The notes beneath the pieces are model-generated. The model was given only the letters and a program-made list of their open reading frames with translations, was not told the origin of the DNA and ran no database searches. DNA of 34,287 bases from an uncultured bacterium (GTDB lineage: Bacteria; Patescibacteriota; Patescibacteriia; Patescibacteriales; UBA12465). Numbering within the stretch: the first letter of the stretch is position 1; the number at the start of each line of letters is the position of its first letter. This document shows positions 5,357 through 13,466 of the stretch, piece after piece. Position numbers and translations under genes: made by a program. The stretch covers positions 1 through 34,287 of the forward strand of contig CALJZR010000047.1 in NCBI GenBank assembly GCA_937983635.1. The letters run 5' to 3'.

Positions 5357-6017
5357 ATAATTGAGCGATTTGGTGTTGAATATACTTTTTTATTTCCTCT
5401 ATCTCCAGAGAAGGAAATACTAGCGGTTCGCCAATTTTGATGGTTATATTTTGGCCACTTCTAATTTGGTGCCATTTAAAACCAATTTCAATCGGCATTA
5501 CCTTATCCATGTTCTCTATTTTAATAGGAACAACGGTCGGCTGGCAGTCAATGATTAATTTAGCTGGTCCATATTTACATGGTCCAATTTGTCCGTCACG
5601 GCTACGGGTGCCTTCAAAAAAGAGCAATAAGCTGTCGCTTTTTAAAATTTCTTCAAACGACAAGATATTGCCAGTAATTTTACTTTTTCCACCATGACGG
5701 TAAGCGGGAATGGTTTTTAATAAGCGGCAGAAAAAACGACGGCTGGGTTTTTTAAAAAAGTTTTCCCAAGCCGGAGCGTTATAGGGGATGTGGTGATAGC
5801 GAAAAAAAATGTCTCGCGGTTGGAATAAAGCATAAGCAATTAGTAGTGAGTCGATTAGGCTCTGGTGATTTGATAACAACAGCAATCCGGCCTGTGGTGG
5901 TAGTTTTTCGCGTCCGATAATAGTGGTTTTATTTCTAATTTTAAATAACCACCATCCGAGTAACCAAAAAATCAACATCATAGGGCGGCTGGCCCAATTT
6001 CTAGCGATTTTTTTCAT
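5355..6017 (-). CDS. plsC: 1-acyl-sn-glycerol-3-phosphate acyltransferase (PlsC-like)
   Basis: 220 residues, membrane-associated. A hydrophobic N-terminal helix (12-25, MMLIFWLLGWWLF) is followed by the acyltransferase motifs: NHQSLIDS with His51 and Asp56 (HX4D catalytic pair) and FFEGTRSR with Glu135-Arg138 (glycerophosphate binding). The enzyme adds the second acyl chain to lysophosphatidic acid to make phosphatidic acid. CPR bacteria often have partial lipid pathways, so the acyl donor and true acceptor are uncertain. It is convergent with the kinase-like gene and stands alone. Confidence 0.88.
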   Translation of the reverse strand: MKKIARNWASRPMMLIFWLLGWWLFKIRNKTTIIGREKLPPQAGLLLLSNHQSLIDSLLIAYALFQPRDIFFRYHHIPYNAPAWENFFKKPSRRFFCRLLKTIPAYRHGGKSKITGNILSFEEILKSDSLLLFFEGTRSRDGQIGPCKYGPAKLIIDCQPTVVPIKIENMDKVMPIEIGFKWHQIRSGQNITIKIGEPLVFPSLEIEEIKKYIQHQIAQL

Positions 6018-6101
6018 GGCGTTCAGTTTTTAAAGTTCTATCTTTATTTTACGGCTTATTTTCCCCTTTAGCAAATTAGAGACTAAAGCCCAGTAATCTT
6101 A

Positions 6102-6115
6102 TGCTATACTATAAT
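6102..6115 (+). promoter_or_regulatory. Extended -10 promoter of the YibE/F gene
   Basis: TG-C-TATACT at 6102-6110 overlaps a TATAAT at 6110-6115; no convincing -35 is seen. The leader to the ATG at 6136 is about 15 nt. Confidence 0.5.
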
Positions 6116-6135
6116 TAGTTACTAATTTTATATTT

Positions 6136-7248
6136 ATGCATAAAAAATATCTTTTTTTAGGACTATTTATTTTTTTATTAGTCAGTCTGTTTATTCCGAC
6201 GACTTATGTGTCGGCCGCGGAAACCGTCAAGGCGCGAGTAGTAAGAATTTTAGAGGAAAAATCCTTCACTCGCGAGAATGGCGCCGTTGTTATTCAGCAA
6301 AATGTAGAGTTAATCGGTTTAGCGGGCGGGAATAAGGGTAAGACTTTGGTTTATGAGGGTATTAGTGATATTGATGTGGTTTCCGGACGTACTTATCAGG
6401 CCGGTGATTTAGTTTTTGTTAGTGTCGATCAGGATGACAGTGGAAAAACGATGGTTTATATTACTGACTATGTTCGGGAGCGAGGTTTGATTTGGCTCTT
6501 TATATTTTTCATCGCCGTTGTAGTTTTAGTCGGTGGCAAGATTGGTTGGCGCTCCTTAATCGCCCTAGCTATCAGTTTTTTCTTAATTATGAAATTTTTA
6601 GCCCCTTTGATTCTCGCGGGCTATAATCCGCTGTTAGTAGGACCGATTGCTACTTTTTTAATTTTAATCAGCTTGGTCTATATTACCGAGGGCTTTAATC
6701 GCAAGGCTCATATTGCCATTCTTAGTATTTTTTCTGCCTTGATTATTACTTTTCTTTTATCTTGGATTTTTGTGATGCTCACTCAATTAAGCGGCACCGC
6801 CAGCGAAGAGGTGGTATTTTTAATCAGCGACAATATTAAAGCTATTAATTTTCAAGGTTTATTATTGGCAGCTATTATTATTGGTGCTTTGGGTGTTTTA
6901 GATGATATTGCTGTTGGTCAGATTGAAGCGGTTGAGCAATTATTAATTAATAACCCGCAACAGACTCGGCTCAATCTTTTTCGTTCGGCCATGGCGATTG
7001 GCCGCGCTCATTTAGGTGCCATTATTAATACCTTATTTTTAGCCTACGCTGGTGCTTCTTTGCCTTTAATTCTCTTGTTTAATATTAACCGCGAACCCTT
7101 TTTATCTTTTTCTCAGGTAATTAATCATGAAGAGATTGCTACCGAAATCGTCCGGTCGCTTGTGGGCGTTATCGGCCTGTGTTTAACTATGCCGATTGCG
7201 ACCTTGCTAGCGGTTTGGCTTTTATTCCCAAAGAAGGCCTTAAAATAG
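6136..7248 (+). CDS. YibE/F-family membrane protein
   Basis: 370 residues. A signal peptide (1-27, ending SAAET) is followed by an extracytoplasmic small beta-domain (28-115) and about seven membrane helices (from 118). The family hallmark segments are present: GALGVLDDIAVGQ near 252-264, GRAHLGAIINTLFLAYAGASLPL near 284-307, and NHEEIATEIVRSLVG near 328-342. YibE/F proteins are widespread, have been proposed to be transporters, and have no settled function. The gene has its own promoter and no operon partner. Confidence 0.9.
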   Translation: MHKKYLFLGLFIFLLVSLFIPTTYVSAAETVKARVVRILEEKSFTRENGAVVIQQNVELIGLAGGNKGKTLVYEGISDIDVVSGRTYQAGDLVFVSVDQDDSGKTMVYITDYVRERGLIWLFIFFIAVVVLVGGKIGWRSLIALAISFFLIMKFLAPLILAGYNPLLVGPIATFLILISLVYITEGFNRKAHIAILSIFSALIITFLLSWIFVMLTQLSGTASEEVVFLISDNIKAINFQGLLLAAIIIGALGVLDDIAVGQIEAVEQLLINNPQQTRLNLFRSAMAIGRAHLGAIINTLFLAYAGASLPLILLFNINREPFLSFSQVINHEEIATEIVRSLVGVIGLCLTMPIATLLAVWLLFPKKALK

Positions 7249-7287
7249 GGGTTTTCTGGAGATATTACTATTTTTTCCGAAAAAAGC

Positions 7288-7293
7288 TATAAT
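7288..7293 (+). promoter_or_regulatory. Candidate -10 element for the gene at 7396
   Basis: TATAAT at 7288-7293, with a poor TTACTA 17 bp upstream. The leader would be about 95 nt and contains a 9-codon frame (7344-7373, MPPEKFCFA) and a weak hairpin near 7350-7375; neither is convincing. Confidence 0.4.
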
Positions 7294-7395
7294 AGAAATA
7301 GGGGCTAAAGTTTCTGCTAATTATTTTTATACTTACTTATTTATGCCCCCAGAGAAGTTTTGCTTCGCTTGAGGTCTTATCTGTAATCTTAAATT

Positions 7396-8112
7396 ATGCA
7401 ACACATCTTCAAGTGGCGGAAATTGTTTTTTATCCTGCTAGCGCTTGATTTTATTTTGACGGCCATCATCCCTTTATTAATTCGTCGTCCCATTTTTGGG
7501 CTTAATGAGGAAGTTTGTGAAATTATTGCCCTCGCCCTCCTTTTATTATTAGCCTATACGGTTAATTTTTTATATTTAAGAGAATTTGGCCGTTTGCGCC
7601 GCTATCAGGTTAATTTAGAAGATCGTCTTCAGGAAACCTTTAAATATATTGGTTCGGTTAATTTGCAGATGGAGGAAATGCGGCAAGCTTTTGCTAATTT
7701 TAAAAAATATCCGGAGAATAAAAAAGATATTCGTACGGTTTTTATCTATTTTTCAGAAAAGATTTTAGGAATGGTTAATGTTGATTGGGTAATTTTGCGT
7801 ATTATTGATTTAAAAACTGGGCGGACCATGCGGGAAGATAAATTTACTCGCAATCATCAAAATATTGTTTTAGGGAAATTTGATAATCGAGAAATTTTAA
7901 ATGATAAGTGTAAGTTGGACGGCTGTACTGTTATTAAGTCAGATCAAGAAAATTTAAATATTAAAGCTTGTTGTATTTTGCCGATTAAGCTCAAAAATCG
8001 TGACCAAGAATTTTTTGTCCGCTCCATGATTAATCAGCTCGAAATGCTGTTTATTGTTTTTTCTTCTTTAAGCAAGGCGCAGAAGATTACTCCTAAGAAT
8101 AATAAAAGTTAG
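7396..8112 (+). CDS. Membrane protein with coiled coil and GAF-like domain
   Basis: 238 residues. Two membrane helices (about 8-29 and 40-62) are followed by a charged coiled-coil segment (about 65-105) and a cytoplasmic alpha/beta domain (about 110-230) whose strand-helix order (VDWVILRIIDLKTGRT ... IKACCILPIKL ... FFVRSMINQLEMLFIVF) recalls a GAF sensor domain. Four Cys lie in the region 178-198 (DKCKLDGCTV, KACC) and could bind a metal or act in redox sensing. No catalytic output domain is attached. The GAF assignment is tentative. Confidence 0.7.
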   Translation: MQHIFKWRKLFFILLALDFILTAIIPLLIRRPIFGLNEEVCEIIALALLLLLAYTVNFLYLREFGRLRRYQVNLEDRLQETFKYIGSVNLQMEEMRQAFANFKKYPENKKDIRTVFIYFSEKILGMVNVDWVILRIIDLKTGRTMREDKFTRNHQNIVLGKFDNREILNDKCKLDGCTVIKSDQENLNIKACCILPIKLKNRDQEFFVRSMINQLEMLFIVFSSLSKAQKITPKNNKS

Positions 8113-8139
8113 TTTGTTTTATAAATTAAATCATTATTT

Positions 8140-8415
8140 ATGGCTACTAAAAAAACATCATCAAAAAATACTAAAGGACAGCCCCAGTTTGAGGAATTTA
8201 AATTGCAGGGCCAAGAACTTGTTAAAAAAATTAAAGAATTGATTAAGGCTGGCAATATCCGTCGTATTATCATTAAGAATGAAAAAGATAAAGTGATGAT
8301 GGAAATCCCCGTAACCGTAGCCGTGGTGGGCGCCGTTTTTGCCCCCGTTTTAGCAGCCGTCGGCGCTTTAGCCGCCTTACTAAATAAATGCAGTATTGTC
8401 GTTGAAAAGAAATAA
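8140..8415 (+). CDS. DUF4342 domain protein
   Basis: 91 residues. A Lys/Ser-rich tail (1-15) precedes the DUF4342 pattern: FKLQGQELVKKIKELIKAGNIRRI (about 20-42), a strand with acidic and basic residues, then a hydrophobic IPVTVAVVGAVFAPVLAAVGALAALL (about 56-81) and a closing strand with one Cys. The family occurs in many bacteria and has no known function; the hydrophobic hairpin suggests membrane contact. It lies 27 bp after the GAF-like gene and is probably co-transcribed, ending at the terminator 8431-8459. Confidence 0.85.
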   Translation: MATKKTSSKNTKGQPQFEEFKLQGQELVKKIKELIKAGNIRRIIIKNEKDKVMMEIPVTVAVVGAVFAPVLAAVGALAALLNKCSIVVEKK

Positions 8416-8430
8416 ACTTTTACTATTAAA

Positions 8431-8459
8431 AAGAGCCGCTAATTTAGCGGCTCTTTTTT
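8431..8459. terminator. Bidirectional terminator
   Basis: A perfect 11-bp stem (8431-8441 with 8445-8455) with a 3-nt loop and a T tract, between convergent genes. Confidence 0.92.
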
Positions 8460-8474
8460 GTGTAATTAATAAAA

Positions 8475-9845
8475 TTAACAGTTTTCAATTATTGCTAAAA
8501 CTTCGTCACGTTTCTCGGCCATGATGGCTGGATCCTTAGCTTCTAAGTTGAGGCGGACCTTATCTTCCGTGTTCGAGCCGCGGACATTAAACCAGAAATC
8601 AGAATAAGTAATACTGACACCGTCTAATAAGCTGATGTCTGCGTCTGTATATTTCTCTTTTAATTGAGTAAAGACCGCTTCCTTGTCTTTAACTGCTCGG
8701 TTGATTTCCCCGGAGTGGCTATAGCGTCGGTATTGCTGAATGAAATCAGCAACGCTCTGATCTTGCTGAGAAAAGAGAGTGAGCAAGCGGCCAATCATAA
8801 TCATCGGCATTTCAAAACAGCCAATTTCCAAATTAAGAAAGAAGTGCCCCGATGACTCCCCGGCGAAATAAGCATTTTCCGCAAGCATCTGTTCTTTAAT
8901 TAAAGAGTGGCCAACCCGGGTTGGCACCGGAATGCCTCCGGCCTCCTCAATTAGGTCAACAGTAATCTTTCCGGGGCGGACATCATAGCAGATTTTGCTG
9001 CCGGGTTTATCTTTAAGAAATATTTGAGCTAATAAGCCGCGAATAATCGCCGGGTCGATTAGCTGCCCGAGATTATCTACGAAAAAGACACGATCACCGT
9101 CACCGTCAGTGGCGATTCCTAAATCTGCTTGAGCGGTTTTTACCGCCGTACAGAGCTGCTCTAAATTTTCTGACTTTAAAGGGTCCGCTTCATGAGCAGG
9201 AAAGGAACCGTCGAGCGTAAAGTTAATTTTTTCTAATTTGATGGGTAAAACTGAGGCGAGTAATTCTAAATATTGTGCCCCCATGCTGTTTGCGGCATCA
9301 GCGACTACTTTTAGAGGCTTAATATCGTTAGGAGAAATAAATTTTAGGTCGTGTGTTAGCTGTTTAGCGGCCGCTTCTGCCAGAATAAGCGCTTTCTTTT
9401 CGGAATTTAGTGCCGGTGTTTGTTCGGTGATATGATCTCTGAGCCATTCGATACCAGTGTCGCCGCTGATAGGTCGGCTATTCTTTCTCACTAGCTTAAA
9501 GCCGTTCCATTCTTTCGGATTATGCGAGGCTGAGACCATGATGCCGCCATCAGCGCCTTGGTCGGAAACCGTGAAATAGAAAGCGGGGGTAGAAATAATA
9601 CCAGCGTCAACAACTTCGGCGCCAGCCGCTAGCAATCCTTGGATTAATTGCGCGCTGATGGCCGGCGAACTGAGGCGCATGTCTTGCGCTACCACTATTT
9701 TGAGAGCTTCACCGGCCGGACAATCACCATCTTGGCGACGTAAATTAACAAAGGCAGAGCCGAGGTTGAAAACAAAAGATAGATCAAAGTCTTTTTCAAA
9801 AATTCCGCGGATATCGTAGGCTTTAAAAATACTAGGATTAAACAT
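8475..9845 (-). CDS. manB: Phosphomannomutase/phosphoglucomutase
   Basis: 456 residues, the normal length for the alpha-D-phosphohexomutase superfamily. All four active-site loops are present: SASHNP with phosphoserine Ser107 (105-110), Mg-binding DGDGDR (247-252), sugar-binding GESSGH (329-334), and the phosphate-binding RGSNTEDK near the C-terminus. It interconverts hexose 1- and 6-phosphates and supplies nucleotide sugars for surface glycans. It is followed on the same strand side by the bactofilin-like gene upstream (19 bp gap), so both may be one transcript. Mannose versus glucose preference cannot be told from sequence. Confidence 0.92.
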   Translation of the reverse strand: MFNPSIFKAYDIRGIFEKDFDLSFVFNLGSAFVNLRRQDGDCPAGEALKIVVAQDMRLSSPAISAQLIQGLLAAGAEVVDAGIISTPAFYFTVSDQGADGGIMVSASHNPKEWNGFKLVRKNSRPISGDTGIEWLRDHITEQTPALNSEKKALILAEAAAKQLTHDLKFISPNDIKPLKVVADAANSMGAQYLELLASVLPIKLEKINFTLDGSFPAHEADPLKSENLEQLCTAVKTAQADLGIATDGDGDRVFFVDNLGQLIDPAIIRGLLAQIFLKDKPGSKICYDVRPGKITVDLIEEAGGIPVPTRVGHSLIKEQMLAENAYFAGESSGHFFLNLEIGCFEMPMIMIGRLLTLFSQQDQSVADFIQQYRRYSHSGEINRAVKDKEAVFTQLKEKYTDADISLLDGVSITYSDFWFNVRGSNTEDKVRLNLEAKDPAIMAEKRDEVLAIIENC

Positions 9846-9863
9846 ATAAATTGATTAGATGAT

Positions 9864-10997
9864 TTAGTTGCGACGGAGACTGAGAATTAAAGAGCCAAGT
9901 CCGAAGCCTGTCGCTATTAAAGATAAGACCCAGCCAATCATCGGGATACTAAAGAGTAGCCAGAGTAGCGTGACCCCAATAATCATACTGGTTAGAAGTT
10001 TTTTCTCAGTTTCTTTATTTTTTAGAAAAAGATTAAGTATTTCTTGGCCAACAATAATCGCACAGATTATCTTGCCCAGCCAGAGCATTAAGAGCCAAAG
10101 ACCGAAAATAATAACCGCTAAAGGAAGGCCGATAATAGTAAAGATTAGGATAATGGCAGCGGTCGGTGCGGCTAATAAAGTTATAATTCCCCAGCCCAAG
10201 CTGGCAAAAGGTTTTTCTCGGATAATTTTCTTAAGCGTTAAAATAATGTTTTTGCCAGGATAAATGATAATTAAACCCACAATCATGGCGGAAAATATGC
10301 CATATAATAATGACCAAAACCAATCTTTACCTGTTTGACCCTTAGATTCGGTGTTTTTTAGGGTATTAATTTGACCGCTTATTTGCGAACCATCAGCTCT
10401 TTGTAAATCAGTATTTTCGTGGTAGTTTAAATTGCCGGCAATCTTAGCTCCTGAGCTAATGGTAATTTTTTGAGCTTGTTGGCTTTGCCCGAAATTAAAA
10501 TCTTTTCCTACTTTGCCCGTTAAGATGATATTATTTCCTCCGGCGTCAACATTGCCGTTGACTTCGCCCATAATATTGGTGTTTGTGGCGCCACTTAATA
10601 CGTCCCAACCAATTTTTGCCTTCGGGCCAATGGCTAAGGAATTGCCGATGAAATTCACGTTACGAGCAATATTTCCGTTTAAATTACCGCTGTTAGCGGC
10701 TATTCGGACATTACCATTGACTTCGCCGTTAACGGTTATTGTTTGGGCGGCGGCAATTAAGTCTCCTTCCAAGCGGCCATTGATAGTGATAGTTTGGGCG
10801 GCGGCAATTAAATCTCCTTGGACTTCACCGTCAATAGTAATATTATTGCTGGCGGCGTAAAGATTACCATCAATTGTTTCTCCTTGCGGGAGATAGACAT
10901 CATTACCAGATTTTAGGGAGGATGCTTGTACTAGACTGGGGTTTAAAATTAGCATGGCGGCCAAGAGACCGAGACTAAGGGTGATTTTTTTAAACAT
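9864..10997 (-). CDS. Exported bactofilin-like beta-helix protein with membrane domain
   Basis: 377 residues. A signal peptide (1-25, ending VQASS) is followed by a repetitive beta-helix region (about 28-210) built of ~17-residue turns such as GDLIAAAQTITINGRLE and GDLIAAAQTITVNGEVN, the style of the polymer-forming bactofilin domain. A linker (205-225) leads to four or five membrane helices (about 226-370) with loops GWGIITLLAAPTAA and IPMIGW. Bactofilins are normally cytosolic; here the helix would lie outside the membrane. The order suggests a surface polymer anchored at its C-terminus. Two turns are nearly identical also in DNA (51-bp period). Confidence 0.82.
   Translation of the reverse strand: MFKKITLSLGLLAAMLILNPSLVQASSLKSGNDVYLPQGETIDGNLYAASNNITIDGEVQGDLIAAAQTITINGRLEGDLIAAAQTITVNGEVNGNVRIAANSGNLNGNIARNVNFIGNSLAIGPKAKIGWDVLSGATNTNIMGEVNGNVDAGGNNIILTGKVGKDFNFGQSQQAQKITISSGAKIAGNLNYHENTDLQRADGSQISGQINTLKNTESKGQTGKDWFWSLLYGIFSAMIVGLIIIYPGKNIILTLKKIIREKPFASLGWGIITLLAAPTAAIILIFTIIGLPLAVIIFGLWLLMLWLGKIICAIIVGQEILNLFLKNKETEKKLLTSMIIGVTLLWLLFSIPMIGWVLSLIATGFGLGSLILSLRRN
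10742..10811 (-). repeat. 51-bp tandem duplication in the beta-helix coding region
   Basis: A 19-nt word occurs exactly at 10742-10760 and again at 10793-10811, and flanking bases also match. The period of 51 bp equals 17 codons, one turn of the beta-helix, so turns seem to be added by in-frame duplication. Confidence 0.75.
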
Positions 10998-11019
10998 AAT
11001 GATAGAATTAAGAAAAATT

Positions 11020-11043
11020 TGCTATAATAATACCAATATTATA
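11020..11043. promoter_or_regulatory. Divergent promoters for elp3 and the bactofilin-like gene
   Basis: Plus strand: extended -10 TG-C-TATAAT at 11020-11028, about 20 nt leader to the Elp3 ATG at 11054. Minus strand: TATAAT at 11043-11038, leading to the ATG at 10997. The two starts share a 56-bp gap. Confidence 0.55.
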
Positions 11044-11053
11044 TCCTAAAACT

Positions 11054-12643
11054 ATGCTAGAAGCAATTACTGATTTAATCCAGGAGGCTGCTAAGTCCGT
11101 TCATAGCCGGGATGATTTGTCGTCCTTAAAACGTATTTTAAGCAAGAAATATAAAATTGATTCCCTTCTCAATTCTCATATTATTATTGAATATAAGCGA
11201 CTTTTAGCTTTGAAGAAAATAAAGGCTAATCCAGAGTTAGAGTATATTTTAAGAAAGCGGGCAGTTCGAACTTTGTCCGGCATTGCGCCGGTAGCGGTTT
11301 TGACTAAGCCGTTCCCCTGTCCTGGCACTTGCGCCTATTGTCCGCGCCAGGAGGAAGTGCCAGTTAGTTATTTAGCCAATGAGCCGGCGGTAATGCGGGC
11401 AATCCGTTGCCAATATCACCCCTATACGCAAGTCGTCTCTCGTTTACGCGCCCTAGAAAACAATGGTCATCAGCCCGAAAAGATTGAAATTATTGTCATT
11501 GGCGGTACTTGGAGTTATTTGCCGGAGCAATATAAGTACTGGTATATCTTAAATTGTTTCCGCGCGGCTAACGATTATGCGGCGGCCGGCAAATTAGCCC
11601 GTTCCCCTTATCGTCATAATTTAAAGTTAGAAGACGCTCGGAAATTTTTAGCCCAGGAACAGAAGCGTAATGAAAAAGCCCGCTATCGCATCATTGGCCT
11701 CACTTTAGAAACGAGACCGGACTATATTAATGAGCAGGAGCTTTTAGAAATGAGAAGGCTGGGTTGTACGCGGGTGGAAATGGGCGTCCAAGCAGTTGAT
11801 GATAAGATCTTAGCCCTTAATAAGCGCGGCCACGGCGTCGCTGAGATTGCGACCGCTACGGCTTTACTACGAAAGTATGGCTTTAAGATTACTTATCACC
11901 TGATGCCGGCTTTGCCTGGTTCTAACCCCCGTCTTGATTTAAAATTATTTGCGATTTTATTTACCGATGAACGTTTTCAGCCGGATCAAATAAAATTTTA
12001 TCCCACCGTCGTGACCGAGGGTAGTCTTTTATATAAATGGTATAAGCAAGGTAAGTATAAACCCTATTCGGATAAAGTTTTGCAGAATTTAATTATCAAA
12101 TGCAAGGCGTTAGTGCCGGAATATGTCCGCATTATTCGCTTGATTCGTGATATCCCGGCAGAATCAATCGTGGCTGGCAATAAAATTACTAACCTGCGTC
12201 AAATCATGAAGCAGCAGGGAGTAAAATGTCATTGTATCCGCTGTCGGGAGGCTAAAGGGGAGTTGATTGTTAAATATCAGATTAATGTAGTCGAGTATGC
12301 GGCCGCTGGCGGTAAAGAATATTTTTTAAGTGCTGACAGCCTTGATCATAAAACCCTTTATGGTTTCTGTCGTTTGCGTTTAGATGTGCAAAGCCCGATC
12401 GCTCCGGCCTTAATTCGAGAGTTGCATGTTTATGGTGAATTAATCCCCGTAGGCAAGGGTGCTGGCGTCCAACATCGCGGTTTAGGAAAAGAATTGTTAG
12501 CGCGGGCGGAACTATTAGCCCAGACCGCGGGCGCCTCGGAGATTGCTGTAATTTCTGGCGTTGGCGTCCGGGATTATTATCGCAAACAGGGTTATCGCCT
12601 GCGTCAGTCTTATCTATTTAAGCGTTTAATTTCCCAGGATTAG
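11054..12643 (+). CDS. elp3: Elp3-type tRNA U34 carboxymethyltransferase
   Basis: 529 residues. The radical-SAM domain (about 75-370) has the cluster ligands Cys89, Cys93, Cys96 (CPGTCAYC), then VIGGTWSYLP, LTLETRPDYIN and RVEMGVQAVDDKILALNKRGH typical of Elp3. A Cys-rich segment (CHCIRCREA near 393-401) probably binds zinc. The C-terminus (about 440-529) is a GNAT acetyltransferase with the acetyl-CoA loop QHRGLGKELL. Elp3 uses acetyl-CoA and SAM to form cm5U at the wobble position of tRNA. In eukaryotes it works within Elongator; bacterial and archaeal Elp3 can act alone. It is a single gene with its own promoter. Confidence 0.95.
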   Translation: MLEAITDLIQEAAKSVHSRDDLSSLKRILSKKYKIDSLLNSHIIIEYKRLLALKKIKANPELEYILRKRAVRTLSGIAPVAVLTKPFPCPGTCAYCPRQEEVPVSYLANEPAVMRAIRCQYHPYTQVVSRLRALENNGHQPEKIEIIVIGGTWSYLPEQYKYWYILNCFRAANDYAAAGKLARSPYRHNLKLEDARKFLAQEQKRNEKARYRIIGLTLETRPDYINEQELLEMRRLGCTRVEMGVQAVDDKILALNKRGHGVAEIATATALLRKYGFKITYHLMPALPGSNPRLDLKLFAILFTDERFQPDQIKFYPTVVTEGSLLYKWYKQGKYKPYSDKVLQNLIIKCKALVPEYVRIIRLIRDIPAESIVAGNKITNLRQIMKQQGVKCHCIRCREAKGELIVKYQINVVEYAAAGGKEYFLSADSLDHKTLYGFCRLRLDVQSPIAPALIRELHVYGELIPVGKGAGVQHRGLGKELLARAELLAQTAGASEIAVISGVGVRDYYRKQGYRLRQSYLFKRLISQD

Positions 12644-12648
12644 TTTAT

Positions 12649-12677
12649 TTGTATTTTTTAGATTATGGGCCTATAAT
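12649..12677 (+). promoter_or_regulatory. Promoter of the queT-like leader
   Basis: TTGTAT (12649-12654), 17-bp spacer, TATAAT (12672-12677). Transcription would start near 12684, almost at the ATG of the short frame 12687. Confidence 0.5.
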
Positions 12678-12686
12678 AAAAGCACT

Positions 12687-12752
12687 ATGTTGATTACTAA
12701 AAATATCACAACTTGGTCCGGTTTTGTTGCTATCTCTGCTGTTTTTAATTAA
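12687..12752 (+). CDS. Candidate leader peptide, 21 aa
   Basis: The frame begins at the first ATG after the predicted transcription start and ends in TAA just before the stem at 12753. The product begins MLITKNITTW and contains a single Trp codon (TGG, in ACT TGG TCC). Like the frame at 164-244, it is leaderless and followed at once by a terminator hairpin. Translation is unproven. Confidence 0.3.
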   Translation: MLITKNITTWSGFVAISAVFN

Positions 12753-12801
12753 CCAAAGGGCCTGATTTGTGAAAGACGGCGCCCTTTGGGGGCGCTTTTT
12801 T
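12753..12801 (+). promoter_or_regulatory. Attenuator-like overlapping hairpins before the queT-like gene
   Basis: Two exclusive stems share the segment 12781-12784: CCAAAGGGC (12753-12761) with 12781-12789 (9 bp, perfect), or GCGCCC (12779-12784) with GGGCGC (12790-12795) followed by T6, a classic terminator. A third segment in the leader frame, TTGGTCC at 12713-12719, can pair with parts of 12752-12762. Either a riboswitch-type or translation-coupled attenuator would have this shape. I see no known preQ1 riboswitch consensus. A plain terminator for elp3 is the alternative. Confidence 0.5.
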
Positions 12802-12818
12802 ATTAATCTAATATTATT

Positions 12819-13466
12819 ATGAATTCTGAAAAAATAAACTTTAAGATTATTCTTGTTCTGGTCTTGTATCTCAGTTCATTGCTAGCCGCTAATACGCTGG
12901 GTTTGAAATTAATGCCTTTTCTTTTTGGTACTCATCTTTCGGTGGCGGTATTTTTCTTTCCCTTCGTCTTTTTGAGTACCGATGTTATCGGCCAGGTTTA
13001 TGGTAAGGTCTGGGCGAAGAATTTTGTCTACGCCGGTTTATTAGCGACCGCTCTTTTTACTCTCTATGCCGCCTTATCTTTATCCTTGCCATGGTCGACG
13101 ACTAATGAAAAGCTGCCCGAAGCTTACGCGCTCATCTTCGGAGTTTCTTTAAGGATGTCTCTGGCTTCTTTATTGGCTTTTTTTATTGCTGAATACCAGG
13201 ATGTAATCGCTTTTTTCTTTTTTAAGAAATTATTGCACGGTCGTTTTTTTTGGCTACAGTCCAATCTATCCAATATTTGGTCACAGTTATTAGATACTTT
13301 AATTTTTATGTTTGTCGCTTTTGCGGGAATTTACCCGTTTAAGACAATTATTTTAGCAAGCTTGCCTTGGTGGCTTTATAAAGTAGCTATGGGTTTTGCT
13401 TACACCCCTTTATCTTACTTAGGGGTTTACCTACTTCGTTATGGAAATACGCGCCCTCAAGACTAG
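12819..13466 (+). CDS. Queuosine-precursor transporter family protein (YhhQ/VUT type)
   Basis: 215 residues and about six membrane helices. The family (DUF165, also called the vitamin uptake or YhhQ family) has the pattern seen here: an early helix LAANTLGLKLMPFLFG, the segment FVFLSTDVIGQVYGK (about 48-62), and later the helix LQSNLSNIWSQLLDTLIFMFVAFAG (about 145-170). E. coli YhhQ imports preQ0/preQ1 for tRNA queuosine. No tgt or queuosine gene is in the window, so the substrate stays uncertain. Its last 26 bp overlap the next gene, implying translational coupling. A possible attenuator precedes it. Confidence 0.85.
   Translation: MNSEKINFKIILVLVLYLSSLLAANTLGLKLMPFLFGTHLSVAVFFFPFVFLSTDVIGQVYGKVWAKNFVYAGLLATALFTLYAALSLSLPWSTTNEKLPEAYALIFGVSLRMSLASLLAFFIAEYQDVIAFFFFKKLLHGRFFWLQSNLSNIWSQLLDTLIFMFVAFAGIYPFKTIILASLPWWLYKVAMGFAYTPLSYLGVYLLRYGNTRPQD

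Noticed and set aside
7344..7373. Nine-codon frame before the GAF-like gene
   Set aside because: Too short, no stem or control codons linked to it, and the only local TGA end; no reason to think it is translated.
9868..10263. Plus-strand frame of 131 codons opposite the membrane part of the same gene
   Set aside because: Antisense shadow with biased composition (Ile/Lys/Pro) and no homology.
10513..10860. Plus-strand frame of 115 codons opposite the bactofilin-like gene
   Set aside because: It mirrors the repetitive beta-helix codons on the other strand and has no start signals; a shadow.
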